Assembly (NCBI GenBank): GCA_011773845.1
Contig: WVWV01000037.1
Location: 7,033 to 71,032 of the forward strand
Origin: Lysobacterales bacterium
GTDB lineage: Bacteria; Pseudomonadota; Gammaproteobacteria; Xanthomonadales; SZUA-36
Direction of reading: 5' to 3'
DNA: 64,000 bases
The notes under the pieces were generated by a model. The model searched no databases and was not told where the DNA came from. It was given only the letters and a program-made list of their open reading frames with translations. Numbering within the stretch: the first letter of the stretch is position 1; every line of letters begins with the position of its first letter. This document shows positions 18,975 to 27,767 of the stretch, in pieces. Position numbers and translations under genes: made by a program.

Positions 18975-21467
18975 TCAGTACAACTCGTATGGGTCTTCTT
19001 CCTGCGCGGCATTCGCGGCCTCTCCCGGGGTGCTGTCTTCCATGGGCGGCAGGCGCCCTGCCTGGAACAGCTCCACGATCGCGTTGGGGTTATCGAGCGC
19101 GGCCAGCAGCCCGGTTTCGGGGTCGATGCGGGCTTGCGACAGGCCCGGCGGCATGGTCCGCGGGCGGTCGGGGATCCCTTCCAGCGCCTGGCCCATGAAG
19201 CTGATCCAGATGGGCAGCGCGGCCCGCCCGCCAACCTCGTCGCGTCCCAGCGGTTCATGGTTGTCGAAGCCCACCCAGACCGTGGTGACCAGCTCATCGT
19301 TGTAACCCGAGAACCAGGCGTCGCGCTGGTCGTTGGTGGTGCCGGTCTTGCCGGCCAGGTCACTGCGGCCCAGTGCCTTCGCCCGCGTGCCGGTGCCGCG
19401 CCCGATCACATCTGTCATCATGGAGCGGACCAGGTAGGCATTCTGTTCCGAGATCACCCGCTGGGCCGGCCCGGCCAGCGCCGGGTCGGCGTCGGACCCT
19501 CCCTGGCCAGGCAGCACCACTTCCAGTTGCGCGCCCTGCTCGTCGATGCGCATCGGCCGGAACGCGGGCCGGTCGGGATCACCTCCGGCTTGGTCGCGCC
19601 CCAGGCTGGCGGCGGGGGCCGCGCAGTCCTGGCAGACCCGGGCCGGATCGGCACGATAGACCGGGGCGCCCTCGCTGTTCTCGATGGACTCGATAAAGTA
19701 AGGCGCGACCAGGAAGCCCCCATTCGCGAAGGTCGCGTAGCCGCGTGCGATGCTGAGGGCGGACAGGTTGGCGCTGCCGAGCGCAAGCGACAGGTTGGCG
19801 GGCAATTCATCGGCGTCGAACCCGAATGCGCTGATGTGTTCGCGCGCCGCCGCGACGCCGATATCGCGCAACAACCGGATGGAGACCAGGTTTCGGGAGT
19901 GCACCATGGCCTCCCGAAGACGGGTTGGCCCAAAAAATTTCTGGCTGAAATTCTCGGGTTTCCACGTGCGCTCCAGCTCGTCATCCTCGAATACGATGGG
20001 CGCGTCATTGATCAGGCTGGCCGTGGTGAATCCGTTTTCCAGCGCTGCCGAATACAGGAAGGGCTTGAACGATGACCCGGGTTGCCGGCGGCTTTGAACG
20101 ACCCTGTTGAACTTGCTCCGGTTGAAGTCGTAGCCACCGACCAGCGCACGGATGGCGCCATCCGACGGGTCCAGCGAGACGAGGGACGCTTCCGCTTCGG
20201 GCAATTGCCCCAGCCGCCAGCCGCCATCGTCCTGCAGGCGGACGCGGATGACATCGCCGGGTGTGAGCACCTGGTCGACGGCCTCCGGCTGTCGACCGAG
20301 GCGATCGCGGGTGACGAAAGGTCGAGCCCATTCCACGTCCTCGCGCATCAGCGCAATCGTCTGGCCATCGCTCAGGAACACCACCGCCAACTCGGCGTCC
20401 GCCTCGGTCACCAGCCCCGGAATCAGTCCCGCAACGGGCCTGAAAGGTGCCAGGAGTTCCTGCCAGGTCTCCGGGCTCGGGGTGGCCGGCAGATCCACCT
20501 GGGCCTCGGCGCCGCGGTAGCCGTGACGGCGATCATAGTCCTCGAGGCCCTCGCGCACCGCGACGTTGGCGGCGGCCTGCATGCGTGAATTCAGGGTGGT
20601 TTGGATTACATAGCCGCCCGTATAGGCATCCTCGCCCAGCCGCTGCAGCGCTTCACGCCTGACCATCTCGGCCAGGTAGGGTGCGGACAGCTCGGTGGTG
20701 GCCCCGTGGTAAGCGGCGATGTCGCGCTCACTGATCGCAGCCTGGTACTGATCGGGGCTGATGTAACCCTGGTCGAGCATGCGCCCCAGCACGTAGTCGC
20801 GACGCTCGACGGCGCGTTTCGGCGCGGTGATCGGGTTGATGCGGGAGGGCGCCTTGGGCAGAGCAGCGATCATCGCGCACTGGGCGAGCGTCAACTCGTC
20901 CAGAGATTTGCCATAGTAAACATCGGCGGCGGCGCCCACGCCATACGCCCGGTGGCCGAGCATGATCTTGTTGAGAAACAGCTCGAGGATTTCATCCTTG
21001 CCCAGTTGGCGTTCGATGCGCAGGGCCAGGAAGATTTCCTTGAACTTGCGGGTGAACGTCTTCTCGAAGCTCAGGTAATAATTTCGGGCCAGCATCTGGG
21101 TGATGGTGCTGCCGCCGACGGATTTCTCCCCGGTGGTGGCCAGTGTCCAGACGGCCCGTGAGATGCCCTGGTAATCCACGCCCGGATGTTCGTAGAATCG
21201 CGCATCCTCGCCGGCGATGAAGGCATTTTTCAATGCCTCCGGCATGTCCTCGATGGCGATCGGAATGCGGCGTTTCTCGCCAAAGACACTGATCAGCAGG
21301 CCGTCCTGGCTGTACACCCGCAACGGCACCTGCAAGCGGACGTCCCGGATCGTGTCGACCTCCGGAAGATCTCCGGCCAGCAACACGTAAGCTATTGATA
21401 TGGAAACGATACCCAACAGCAGGGTAGCCAGGGTCGCACGCAGTAATGAACGGAGAAGTTTTTTCAA
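18975..21467 (-). CDS. ponA: penicillin-binding protein 1A (bifunctional transglycosylase/transpeptidase)
   Basis: 830-residue class A PBP that polymerises and cross-links peptidoglycan in the periplasm. N-terminal membrane anchor (about 8-31), GT51 transglycosylase domain with catalytic Glu87 in EDARFYEHPGVD and GGSTITQMLARN, an OB/ODD insert, then the transpeptidase with SSFK (catalytic Ser), SRN and KTGTTNDQRDAWF. The start is TTG at 21467 (MKKLLRSLL) with CAGG nine bases upstream; no ATG fits the anchor. Divergent from the pil operon, as in Pseudomonas and relatives. Confidence 0.96.
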   Translation of the reverse strand: MKKLLRSLLRATLATLLLGIVSISIAYVLLAGDLPEVDTIRDVRLQVPLRVYSQDGLLISVFGEKRRIPIAIEDMPEALKNAFIAGEDARFYEHPGVDYQGISRAVWTLATTGEKSVGGSTITQMLARNYYLSFEKTFTRKFKEIFLALRIERQLGKDEILELFLNKIMLGHRAYGVGAAADVYYGKSLDELTLAQCAMIAALPKAPSRINPITAPKRAVERRDYVLGRMLDQGYISPDQYQAAISERDIAAYHGATTELSAPYLAEMVRREALQRLGEDAYTGGYVIQTTLNSRMQAAANVAVREGLEDYDRRHGYRGAEAQVDLPATPSPETWQELLAPFRPVAGLIPGLVTEADAELAVVFLSDGQTIALMREDVEWARPFVTRDRLGRQPEAVDQVLTPGDVIRVRLQDDGGWRLGQLPEAEASLVSLDPSDGAIRALVGGYDFNRSKFNRVVQSRRQPGSSFKPFLYSAALENGFTTASLINDAPIVFEDDELERTWKPENFSQKFFGPTRLREAMVHSRNLVSIRLLRDIGVAAAREHISAFGFDADELPANLSLALGSANLSALSIARGYATFANGGFLVAPYFIESIENSEGAPVYRADPARVCQDCAAPAASLGRDQAGGDPDRPAFRPMRIDEQGAQLEVVLPGQGGSDADPALAGPAQRVISEQNAYLVRSMMTDVIGRGTGTRAKALGRSDLAGKTGTTNDQRDAWFSGYNDELVTTVWVGFDNHEPLGRDEVGGRAALPIWISFMGQALEGIPDRPRTMPPGLSQARIDPETGLLAALDNPNAIVELFQAGRLPPMEDSTPGEAANAAQEEDPYELY

Positions 21468-21520
21468 ACGCTTAACCTGCTATGCTATGACCCGGTTGGG
21501 TGATAATCTCGCCGAAAAAT

Positions 21521-21554
21521 AAGCGCATACAAGGCCTCGATGGCAAGCGCATAC
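21521..21554. repeat. 10-base direct repeat AAGCGCATAC in the ponA-pilM gap
   Basis: AAGCGCATAC occurs at 21521-21530 and 21545-21554, a 24-base centre-to-centre spacing (close to two helical turns), upstream of both genes. It may be a regulator site; no known consensus is recognised. Confidence 0.5.
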
Positions 21555-21700
21555 GATACATTGCCTCGGGTAGAGAAGAAATGCTCGCGTACGGTTGTGG
21601 ACCACCCGGGGGGCGGGTAGTTTCCGCCCGAAGGTCGGGGTGAGGTGAGGCGAATGTGGGTGAATTCGTGGCCCGGCGCCGGGCGAGAAGGGTCCAGTCG

Positions 21701-21729
21701 TTGAGCGCGGCGCGGCTTTCTGATACAAA
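21701..21729 (+). promoter_or_regulatory. sigma70-like promoter for pilMNOPQ
   Basis: TTGAGC (21701-21706), a 17-base spacer, and TACAAA (21724-21729), 54 bases before the pilM start. Confidence 0.4.
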
Positions 21730-21783
21730 AACGGCGGATGAAGATCATTCACAAGCCGCTGGCGTCGTGAGGGATTACGGACA

Positions 21784-22842
21784 TTGAGCTTGTTCAAGAA
21801 AAAGCAGAAACCAGTTCTCGGTCTGGACATCGGCTCGTCCAGCGTGCGGGTGCTCCAGCTCTCGCAGACGGCAGCCGGTTACCGAATCGAACATTTTGCC
21901 CTCGAGCCCGTTAGCCAGGGCGTAGTCGTCGAGAAGTCCCTGCAGGACATCGAGGCGGTCTCCAGCGCCATCGATCGGGCGGTGCGACAATCCGGAGCCC
22001 GCGGCAAGACCTGCGCGATTGCCGTATCCGGCTCCGCGGTATTCACCAAAACCATCAGCCTGCCTTCCAACCTGGCCGAGTCGGACGTCGAGAGCCAGGT
22101 GCAGATCGAAGCCAACCAGTACATACCCTATCCGCTGGAGGATGTGAGCCTCGATTTCGAGGTCCTGGGGCGCTCGCCTCGCAATCCCGACATGGTGGAT
22201 ATCCTGCTGGCGGCGAGCAAGAGTGAGAACGTCGAGAATCGCCAGGATGCGCTGGATGCCGCGGGACTCACGGCTGGGGTGGTCGACGTGGAAGCATTCG
22301 CCATCGCCAACGCGTTCGAGTTGATGCGTGAGCGCGATGGACTGAGCAAGAACGAGGCGGTGGGCATTTTCGACATCGGCTACGATCTGACGACCCTGCT
22401 GGTGATCAAGGGAGAGCGGGTGATCTACACGCGCGAGCATCCTTTTGGGGGCAACCAGCTGTTGGAAGAGACCATGCGCCGCTTCGAGCTCTCCCGGGAG
22501 CAAGCGAGTTTTTACGAGCGTGGCGAGGAGGCGCCGGACGGCTGGCAGGAGGAGGTTCTGGAGCCCTTCGAGCTCAATATCGTGCACCAGTTCAGCCGTG
22601 CCCTGCAGTTCTTTGCGACCTCCAACGAATACTCGCCGGTCAGTTGCATCTACCTCTCGGGCGGCACCGCTGCCTTGCCGCGATTGGCGGAGATGGTTCA
22701 GCGCGAGTTGGGCGTTACGACCCGCGTTGCGGATCCGGTCTCCGGACTTGAAATCGCGCCCTCGGTGGCGTCGTCCGTGCTCAAGCGCAACGCGCCGAAC
22801 CTGATGGTCGCCGTGGGCCTTGCCTTGCGAGGGTTCGACTGA
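21784..22842 (+). CDS. pilM: type IV pilus assembly protein PilM
   Basis: 352-residue cytoplasmic actin/FtsA-like ATP-binding protein that binds the N-terminus of PilN and couples the inner-membrane alignment complex to the motor. The first nucleotide-binding loop VLGLDIGSSSVRVLQL (about 11-26) and the second, GIFDIGYDLTTLLV, are intact. TTG start at 21784 with GAGGG upstream. First gene of pilMNOPQ; its stop overlaps the pilN start by one base. Confidence 0.96.
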   Translation: MSLFKKKQKPVLGLDIGSSSVRVLQLSQTAAGYRIEHFALEPVSQGVVVEKSLQDIEAVSSAIDRAVRQSGARGKTCAIAVSGSAVFTKTISLPSNLAESDVESQVQIEANQYIPYPLEDVSLDFEVLGRSPRNPDMVDILLAASKSENVENRQDALDAAGLTAGVVDVEAFAIANAFELMRERDGLSKNEAVGIFDIGYDLTTLLVIKGERVIYTREHPFGGNQLLEETMRRFELSREQASFYERGEEAPDGWQEEVLEPFELNIVHQFSRALQFFATSNEYSPVSCIYLSGGTAALPRLAEMVQRELGVTTRVADPVSGLEIAPSVASSVLKRNAPNLMVAVGLALRGFD

Positions 22843-23450
22843 TGGCAAGAATCAACCTCCTGCCATGGCGCGAGGAGCTGCGCAGGGAGCGCCAACGGCG
22901 GTTTCTGGTGGCGACGATGGTCACCGTGGTGCTCGGTGTGATCCTGGTGTTCATTACCGGCCTGGTTTTCGATAGCCGTATCAGTTACCAGGAGGCTCGC
23001 AACCAGCGCATCAAGAACGAAATCGCCCAGCTGGAAGTGCGGATCCGGCGCATCGAACAATTGGAGCAGACGCGGGCCAGGCTGCTGTCACGCAAGCGCG
23101 TGATCGAGCAATTACAGGCGAGCCGGTCGCTCACGGTCGAGTTGATGGACAAGCTGGCCAAGTCCATACCGGTGGGAGTCACCCTCAGCACCGTCCGGCA
23201 GCAAGGCCAGAACGTGACGCTGGCGGGCTACAGCCAGTCCAACGCCCGCGTGTCCGCGTACCTTCAGAGTCTCGAGAAGGATGACCTGTTCCTGCAACCG
23301 GACCTGAACGTGGTGCGCACGGCCGCGGTGCCGCAGAGCGATGTGGAGCCGTACGAATTCAACATTCGCGTGACATTGAGGCCGGCGGTCAAGTCCGAGG
23401 ATGAAATGGGATTGGACGAATTCGAGGAATCGCAGGGAGGGGCGCCATGA
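22842..23450 (+). CDS. pilN: type IV pilus assembly protein PilN
   Basis: 202-residue bitopic inner-membrane protein. The conserved N-terminal MARINLLPWREELRRER is the PilM-binding INLLP motif. One transmembrane helix (about 22-42) is followed by a coiled coil and a ferredoxin-like periplasmic domain that pairs with PilO. Overlaps pilO by four bases (ATGA). Confidence 0.96.
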   Translation: MARINLLPWREELRRERQRRFLVATMVTVVLGVILVFITGLVFDSRISYQEARNQRIKNEIAQLEVRIRRIEQLEQTRARLLSRKRVIEQLQASRSLTVELMDKLAKSIPVGVTLSTVRQQGQNVTLAGYSQSNARVSAYLQSLEKDDLFLQPDLNVVRTAAVPQSDVEPYEFNIRVTLRPAVKSEDEMGLDEFEESQGGAP

Positions 23451-24088
23451 TCCTGAACGATTTCCGCGACACCGATTTTTCCGATCTCGGCAGCGCCCCC
23501 GCGACGGTTCGCTACACCCTCCTGGCCCTGCTGCTGGTGGCCTTGGGCGCGATCGGCTACTACATGGTCATCAAGGACAAGTGGGCGGAGCTTGACCGGG
23601 TGAAACTGCAGGAACTGTCGCTGCGCACCGATTTTGAAAACAAGCAGCAGAAAGCCGCCAACCTGGAAGCCTACGAGGAGCAATTGGCCGAGATGCAGGA
23701 CATGCTGCAAACCATGTTCCGCCAATTGCCCAGCAAGACCGAAATGGACAAGCTGCTGGTGGACATCTCGCAGACCGCGTTGGCCGCCGGCATCGACGTG
23801 CAGCTGTTTGAACCCTTGGCCGAGGAACCGCGCGATTTCTACGCGGAACGGCCGATCAGCATCCGCATGCTGGGTGAATACCACCAGTTCGGGGAATTCG
23901 TCGGCGCCGTGGCCGCATTGCCCCGGGTGGTGATCCTGACCATGCATGACATCTCCCTGCGCCGCGCCGAGCGAACCAATCGCGGCAGTGTCGCCGAAGG
24001 CATGCTGATCCTGGAAGGGCAGGTCAAGACCTATCGCTACATCGACGAAGAGGAGGCGGCGCAGATTGCCGCCGAGGCCGCGCCGTGA
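23447..24088 (+). CDS. pilO: type IV pilus inner-membrane protein PilO
   Basis: 213 residues: short cytoplasmic N-terminus, one transmembrane helix (about 25-45), a coiled coil (about 50-90) and a periplasmic ferredoxin-like domain. PilO heterodimerises with PilN and contacts PilP. Overlaps both neighbours by four bases, implying coupled translation. Confidence 0.95.
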   Translation: MILNDFRDTDFSDLGSAPATVRYTLLALLLVALGAIGYYMVIKDKWAELDRVKLQELSLRTDFENKQQKAANLEAYEEQLAEMQDMLQTMFRQLPSKTEMDKLLVDISQTALAAGIDVQLFEPLAEEPRDFYAERPISIRMLGEYHQFGEFVGAVAALPRVVILTMHDISLRRAERTNRGSVAEGMLILEGQVKTYRYIDEEEAAQIAAEAAP

Positions 24089-24636
24089 GCGGGCGGCGAC
24101 CGACACAACGTGCCTGGCTGAGGCCGTGGGTGGCGGTGCTGAGCATCGGGCTGCTGGTGGCCTGCGGTGGGGACATGAGCGACCTGGACAGTTACATCAG
24201 GGACGTCCAGGCGAGGCCAGCCAAGCCGATACCGCCCATCCCGCCCGTCAGGACCTATGAGCCCTATGCCTACGATGGCCAGTTGGGGCGCGATCCGTTC
24301 CGGGCTTCGACCACCGAGGGCAGTGACAGCGAAGTGGTCGGCACCCAGCGCAGCGGGCCGCGACCGGATCCCAACCGCTCCCGGGAGTACCTCGAACGTT
24401 ACGAACTGGACACGCTCGACATGGTGGGGACCTTCGCCAAGGGTGATGATTACTGGGGTTTGATTCGCGACCCGGACGGCGTGATCCATCGGGTCGCCGT
24501 GAACAACTACCTGGGCAAGAACCACGGCCGGGTGACGCGCATTCGTGAGACCGGGGTGGACTTGAGCGAGTTGATTGGCGACGGCATGGGCGGCTGGTTG
24601 GTCCGTGAGGCCACCATCGCACTGGACGAGAGCTAA
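24085..24636 (+). CDS. pilP: type IV pilus lipoprotein PilP
   Basis: 183-residue lipoprotein with a signal sequence and lipobox LLVAC (Cys about residue 27). A proline-rich linker (KPIPPIPPVRTYEPYAY) leads to the beta-sandwich PilP/GspC homology domain, marked by DPFR and later GDDYWGLIRDPDG. PilP joins the PilN/PilO complex to the PilQ secretin. GTG start at 24085. Confidence 0.95.
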   Translation: MSGRRPTQRAWLRPWVAVLSIGLLVACGGDMSDLDSYIRDVQARPAKPIPPIPPVRTYEPYAYDGQLGRDPFRASTTEGSDSEVVGTQRSGPRPDPNRSREYLERYELDTLDMVGTFAKGDDYWGLIRDPDGVIHRVAVNNYLGKNHGRVTRIRETGVDLSELIGDGMGGWLVREATIALDES

Positions 24637-24736
24637 GCGTTGTGGCGCGGCCAGGCAACGGGCGCGGGGTTGAAGGATGAATATTGACAGGGTGAGCGAG
24701 ACCAATTCAAAACCTGCCGGCGCAGGGGGACGGATT

Positions 24737-26842
24737 ATGAAATACAGGAAAGTCATCGGTATGGCGGGAGCGTTGGTGCTGGCCCTGACGCCCTGGCAGG
24801 GCGTGCTGGCAGACACCGAGGTCACGGGCGTCGACTATCGCATGAGCAGCAATGGCAACGTGATCATCACCCTGGCCACGCTGGGCGATACGCCCGCTGT
24901 GAGCGCCTTCGACACGGACAATCCGGCGCGAATCGTGCTCGACATGGCGGACACCGGCAGCGGTGTCGACGCGGCCCCGATCACCATCGGGATGGGTTCC
25001 GTGCAGAGTCTTACCACACTGGCGGCAGGCAACCGGACGCGAGTCCTGGTGGATCTGGATCGGCCCGCGGCCTACGAGTTCAGCGCGGAGTCTGGCCAGG
25101 TCGTACTCACCGTTGCGGCTGCCGCCACGGCCGCCGCCCCGTCCACGGCCAGCTACAGCGGCGATTTTGCGGTGGAAAATGTTGATTTCAGGCGTGGCGA
25201 GGACGGCCAGGGCCGCATGATCATCACGCTGGACCGCGAGGGCGCCAATGTCGCCGTCAGCGCGTCCACCGGCAGCTTGCAGGTCGACATCTTCAATACT
25301 TCCCTGCCCGAGCACCTGAGTCAGCAGTTCGACGTCGTGGACTTCGCCACGCCGGTGCAGATGATTGATGCGGGGCGTCGGGGTGAGATGGCGCAGTTCA
25401 AACTGTCCGTGGCGGGTCTGTTCGAACACCTGGCGTACCAGTCCGGGCGAGACCTCATCGTCGAGGTCTTGGCATTCCAACCGTCGGTCGCCGACGACTC
25501 CTACCAGGTCCAGTTCTACGAGGACAAGGAGTACAGCGGTGCTCGCGTCACCTTCAATTTCCAGGACATCCCGGTACGGTCGGTGTTGCAGTTGATCGCC
25601 GACGTGGCGGACCTCAACATCGTGGTCGCGGACAACGTGGCCGGCAACCTGACCTTGCGCTTGACGAACGTGCCGTGGGACCAGGCTTTGGATATCGTGC
25701 TGGATTCCCGCAACCTCGACAAGCGCCAGAACGGCAATGTGATCTGGATCGCGCCCACGGGCGATATCGCGACCCGGGAGCAGGAGCTCTTGCAGGCCAT
25801 GCAGGACCGCAGGGAACTGGAGCCGCTGCAGACCGCCCTGATCAGCGTGAGTTACGCATCCGCGAGCAGCCTGAAGGCGCTGATCGAGGAGTCGTCGGCT
25901 ACCGATGTCGGGGACACGGGGCTGCTCTCGGACCGTGGCTCGGTGACGATCGACGAGCGCACCAACACGCTCCTGGTGACGGATACCGCGGATCGTATCG
26001 CCGAGATTCAGCAGCTGGTGCTTGAGCTCGATCGGCCGGTTCGGCAGGTACAGATCGAGTCCCGCATCGTGGTGGCGAGCAGTGATTTCAGCCATGAACT
26101 CGGGGTGCGCTTCGGTGTAACCACCGCGCACATCGGCAGCAACATCCTCGCCATCACGGGTGATGGCGAGGGGGCCGACCTGCTCAACCCGGCCACCAAC
26201 CCAAGAGATGATGGGCTGCTCGACATCCCCGGCATTCCGCAGCGTTATAACGTCAATCTGGCGGCCCCTTCCAGTAGCGCGGGCAGCATCGGCTTGTCCT
26301 TCCTGACCGGTGACTGGCTCATCGACCTCGAGCTGTCGGCGTTGGAGGCGGAGGGCGAGGGTGAGGTCATCTCGACCCCGCGGGTCGTTACCGCGAACCA
26401 GTCCGAGGCCTTCATCCAGCAAGGCGTGGAGATTCCCTACGAGGAATCCACCTCCTCCGGCGCGGCGGCGGTGCAGTTCAAGGAGGCGGTGCTGGAGCTG
26501 CGGGTCACCCCGCTCATCACCCCGGACAACCGGATCCAGCTCGAACTGACGGTCAAGCAGGACACCGTGGGCGAGATCTTCCAGACCGGGCGCGGCGGCT
26601 CGGTGCCATCCATCGATACCCGTGAGCTCCAGACCAGTGTGCTGGTCAATAACGGCGAGACGGTGGTGCTGGGCGGCATCTTCCAGGATGAGCGCAAGCG
26701 TGCCGAGGACCGCGTACCGTATCTCAGCAGCATTCCCGGCGTGGGTAGATTGTTCAAGCGTAACCTTAACGAGGCCAAGAAACGCGAGCTGCTGATCTTT
26801 GTGACACCCACCATCGTTGAGGATCGCCCGCTGGTCAACTGA
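24737..26842 (+). CDS. pilQ: type IV pilus outer-membrane secretin PilQ
   Basis: 701 residues from ATG 24737, chosen because AGGGGGA lies six bases upstream and the signal peptide (MKYRKVIGMAGALVLAL, cleavage near VLA-D) follows at once; an upstream in-frame ATG at 24677 has poor spacing. Two AMIN domains (about 28-110 and 140-235) bind peptidoglycan, followed by an STN/N0 domain (about 270-330), N1, and the secretin barrel ending in the conserved VVLGGIFQDERK and VPYLSSIPGVGRLFKR. Gates the pilus through the outer membrane. Confidence 0.96.
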   Translation: MKYRKVIGMAGALVLALTPWQGVLADTEVTGVDYRMSSNGNVIITLATLGDTPAVSAFDTDNPARIVLDMADTGSGVDAAPITIGMGSVQSLTTLAAGNRTRVLVDLDRPAAYEFSAESGQVVLTVAAAATAAAPSTASYSGDFAVENVDFRRGEDGQGRMIITLDREGANVAVSASTGSLQVDIFNTSLPEHLSQQFDVVDFATPVQMIDAGRRGEMAQFKLSVAGLFEHLAYQSGRDLIVEVLAFQPSVADDSYQVQFYEDKEYSGARVTFNFQDIPVRSVLQLIADVADLNIVVADNVAGNLTLRLTNVPWDQALDIVLDSRNLDKRQNGNVIWIAPTGDIATREQELLQAMQDRRELEPLQTALISVSYASASSLKALIEESSATDVGDTGLLSDRGSVTIDERTNTLLVTDTADRIAEIQQLVLELDRPVRQVQIESRIVVASSDFSHELGVRFGVTTAHIGSNILAITGDGEGADLLNPATNPRDDGLLDIPGIPQRYNVNLAAPSSSAGSIGLSFLTGDWLIDLELSALEAEGEGEVISTPRVVTANQSEAFIQQGVEIPYEESTSSGAAAVQFKEAVLELRVTPLITPDNRIQLELTVKQDTVGEIFQTGRGGSVPSIDTRELQTSVLVNNGETVVLGGIFQDERKRAEDRVPYLSSIPGVGRLFKRNLNEAKKRELLIFVTPTIVEDRPLVN

Positions 26843-26865
26843 TCGCTTTTCAGCAGTATCGTTCG

Positions 26866-26895
26866 ATGCCCGGGCCGTGCCCGGGCATTTTTTTT
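26866..26895 (+). terminator. rho-independent terminator of pilMNOPQ
   Basis: Perfect 9-bp stem ATGCCCGGG/CCCGGGCAT (26866-26874 with 26880-26888), 5-base loop, and eight T. It closes the pil operon and separates it from hutG. Confidence 0.9.
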
Positions 26896-26945
26896 CGGGG
26901 CGACGCGTCCGTGATTCCAGCGCCGGGGCGGTATAAAGTGGCAGC

Positions 26946-27767
26946 ATGTCCGAGCCACGCTCCGCAACCGATTTCGAGGACCGGTTCAGCCTCGCGCCCG
27001 GCCGCGGGCCGCTGCTGATCAGCGTTCCGCACGCGGGGACCTTCGTGCCGGAAGGGATGCGCTCCCGAATGACTGAAACAGCCCGACGGTTGCCGGATAC
27101 GGACTGGTGGGTGGATACCCTGTACCGGCCGCTGTGCGACACCGGCATGGGTCTGCTCGTTGCCCATGACTCCCGTTTCATCATCGATCTCAACCGTCCG
27201 CCGGACGACCGTCCTTTATACCCCGGCGGTGGGAGCGGACTGGTGCCGCTGAGGACGTTTGCGGGTGAGCCGATCTATGCGCCGGGCCGTGAGCCGGATG
27301 CCGGGGAGGTGCGTCAACGGGTGGCGGAGTACTGGCATCCCTATCACGCCGCCCTGGCTGCCGAGTTGGCGCGGGTGCGTGATCTTCACGGGCACGCGGT
27401 GCTGCTCGACGCGCACTCGATTGCCAGCGAGGTGCCTGCCCTGTTTGCGGGCCGCCTGCCGGCGCTGAACCTGGGTACGCACCAGGGTGCCAGCGCCGCC
27501 GGAGAACTGATCGCGGCTGCCATGGGAGCACTGCGCGCGGCGCGGAAATACTCGAGTGTGCGGGATGGCCGCTTCAAGGGCGGGTTCATCACGCGACATT
27601 ATGGACGTCCCGCGCACGGCATTCATGCCCTGCAGCTGGAACTCGCCCAGCGAACCTACATGGACGAACCCGGCCAGCGATTCGATGAAGATGCAGCCGA
27701 GGCCCTCCGGGAAGTACTGCGTCGCCTGCTCGCGGCCCTGCTGAGCTGGGTTCCGGGACATGACTGA
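26946..27767 (+). CDS. hutG: N-formylglutamate amidohydrolase (HutG type)
   Basis: 273-residue zinc hydrolase converting N-formylglutamate to glutamate and formate, last step of the five-step histidine degradation route. The family signatures LLISVPHAGTFVPE, HDSRFIIDLNRPPD, VLLDAHSIASEVP and FKGGFITRHYGRPAHGIHAL are present. First gene of hutG-hutF-DUF938-msrC, which overlap in series. No hutH, hutU or hutI is in the window. Confidence 0.92.
   Translation: MSEPRSATDFEDRFSLAPGRGPLLISVPHAGTFVPEGMRSRMTETARRLPDTDWWVDTLYRPLCDTGMGLLVAHDSRFIIDLNRPPDDRPLYPGGGSGLVPLRTFAGEPIYAPGREPDAGEVRQRVAEYWHPYHAALAAELARVRDLHGHAVLLDAHSIASEVPALFAGRLPALNLGTHQGASAAGELIAAAMGALRAARKYSSVRDGRFKGGFITRHYGRPAHGIHALQLELAQRTYMDEPGQRFDEDAAEALREVLRRLLAALLSWVPGHD

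Larger units (their letters stand above)
21468..21783. other. 316-base divergent intergenic region between ponA and pilM
   Basis: No gene is seen. It holds a plausible pilM promoter at 21701-21729, a pair of 10-base direct repeats at 21521-21554, and a GC-rich inverted repeat GGGCGGG/CCGCCC near 21614-21632. Both flanking genes start with TTG. Confidence 0.6.

Noticed and set aside
24707-27193. An 828-codon open frame on the minus strand opposite pilQ and hutG
   Set aside because: Shadow of pilQ: no recognisable motif, no ribosome site, and it crosses a strong plus-strand terminator.
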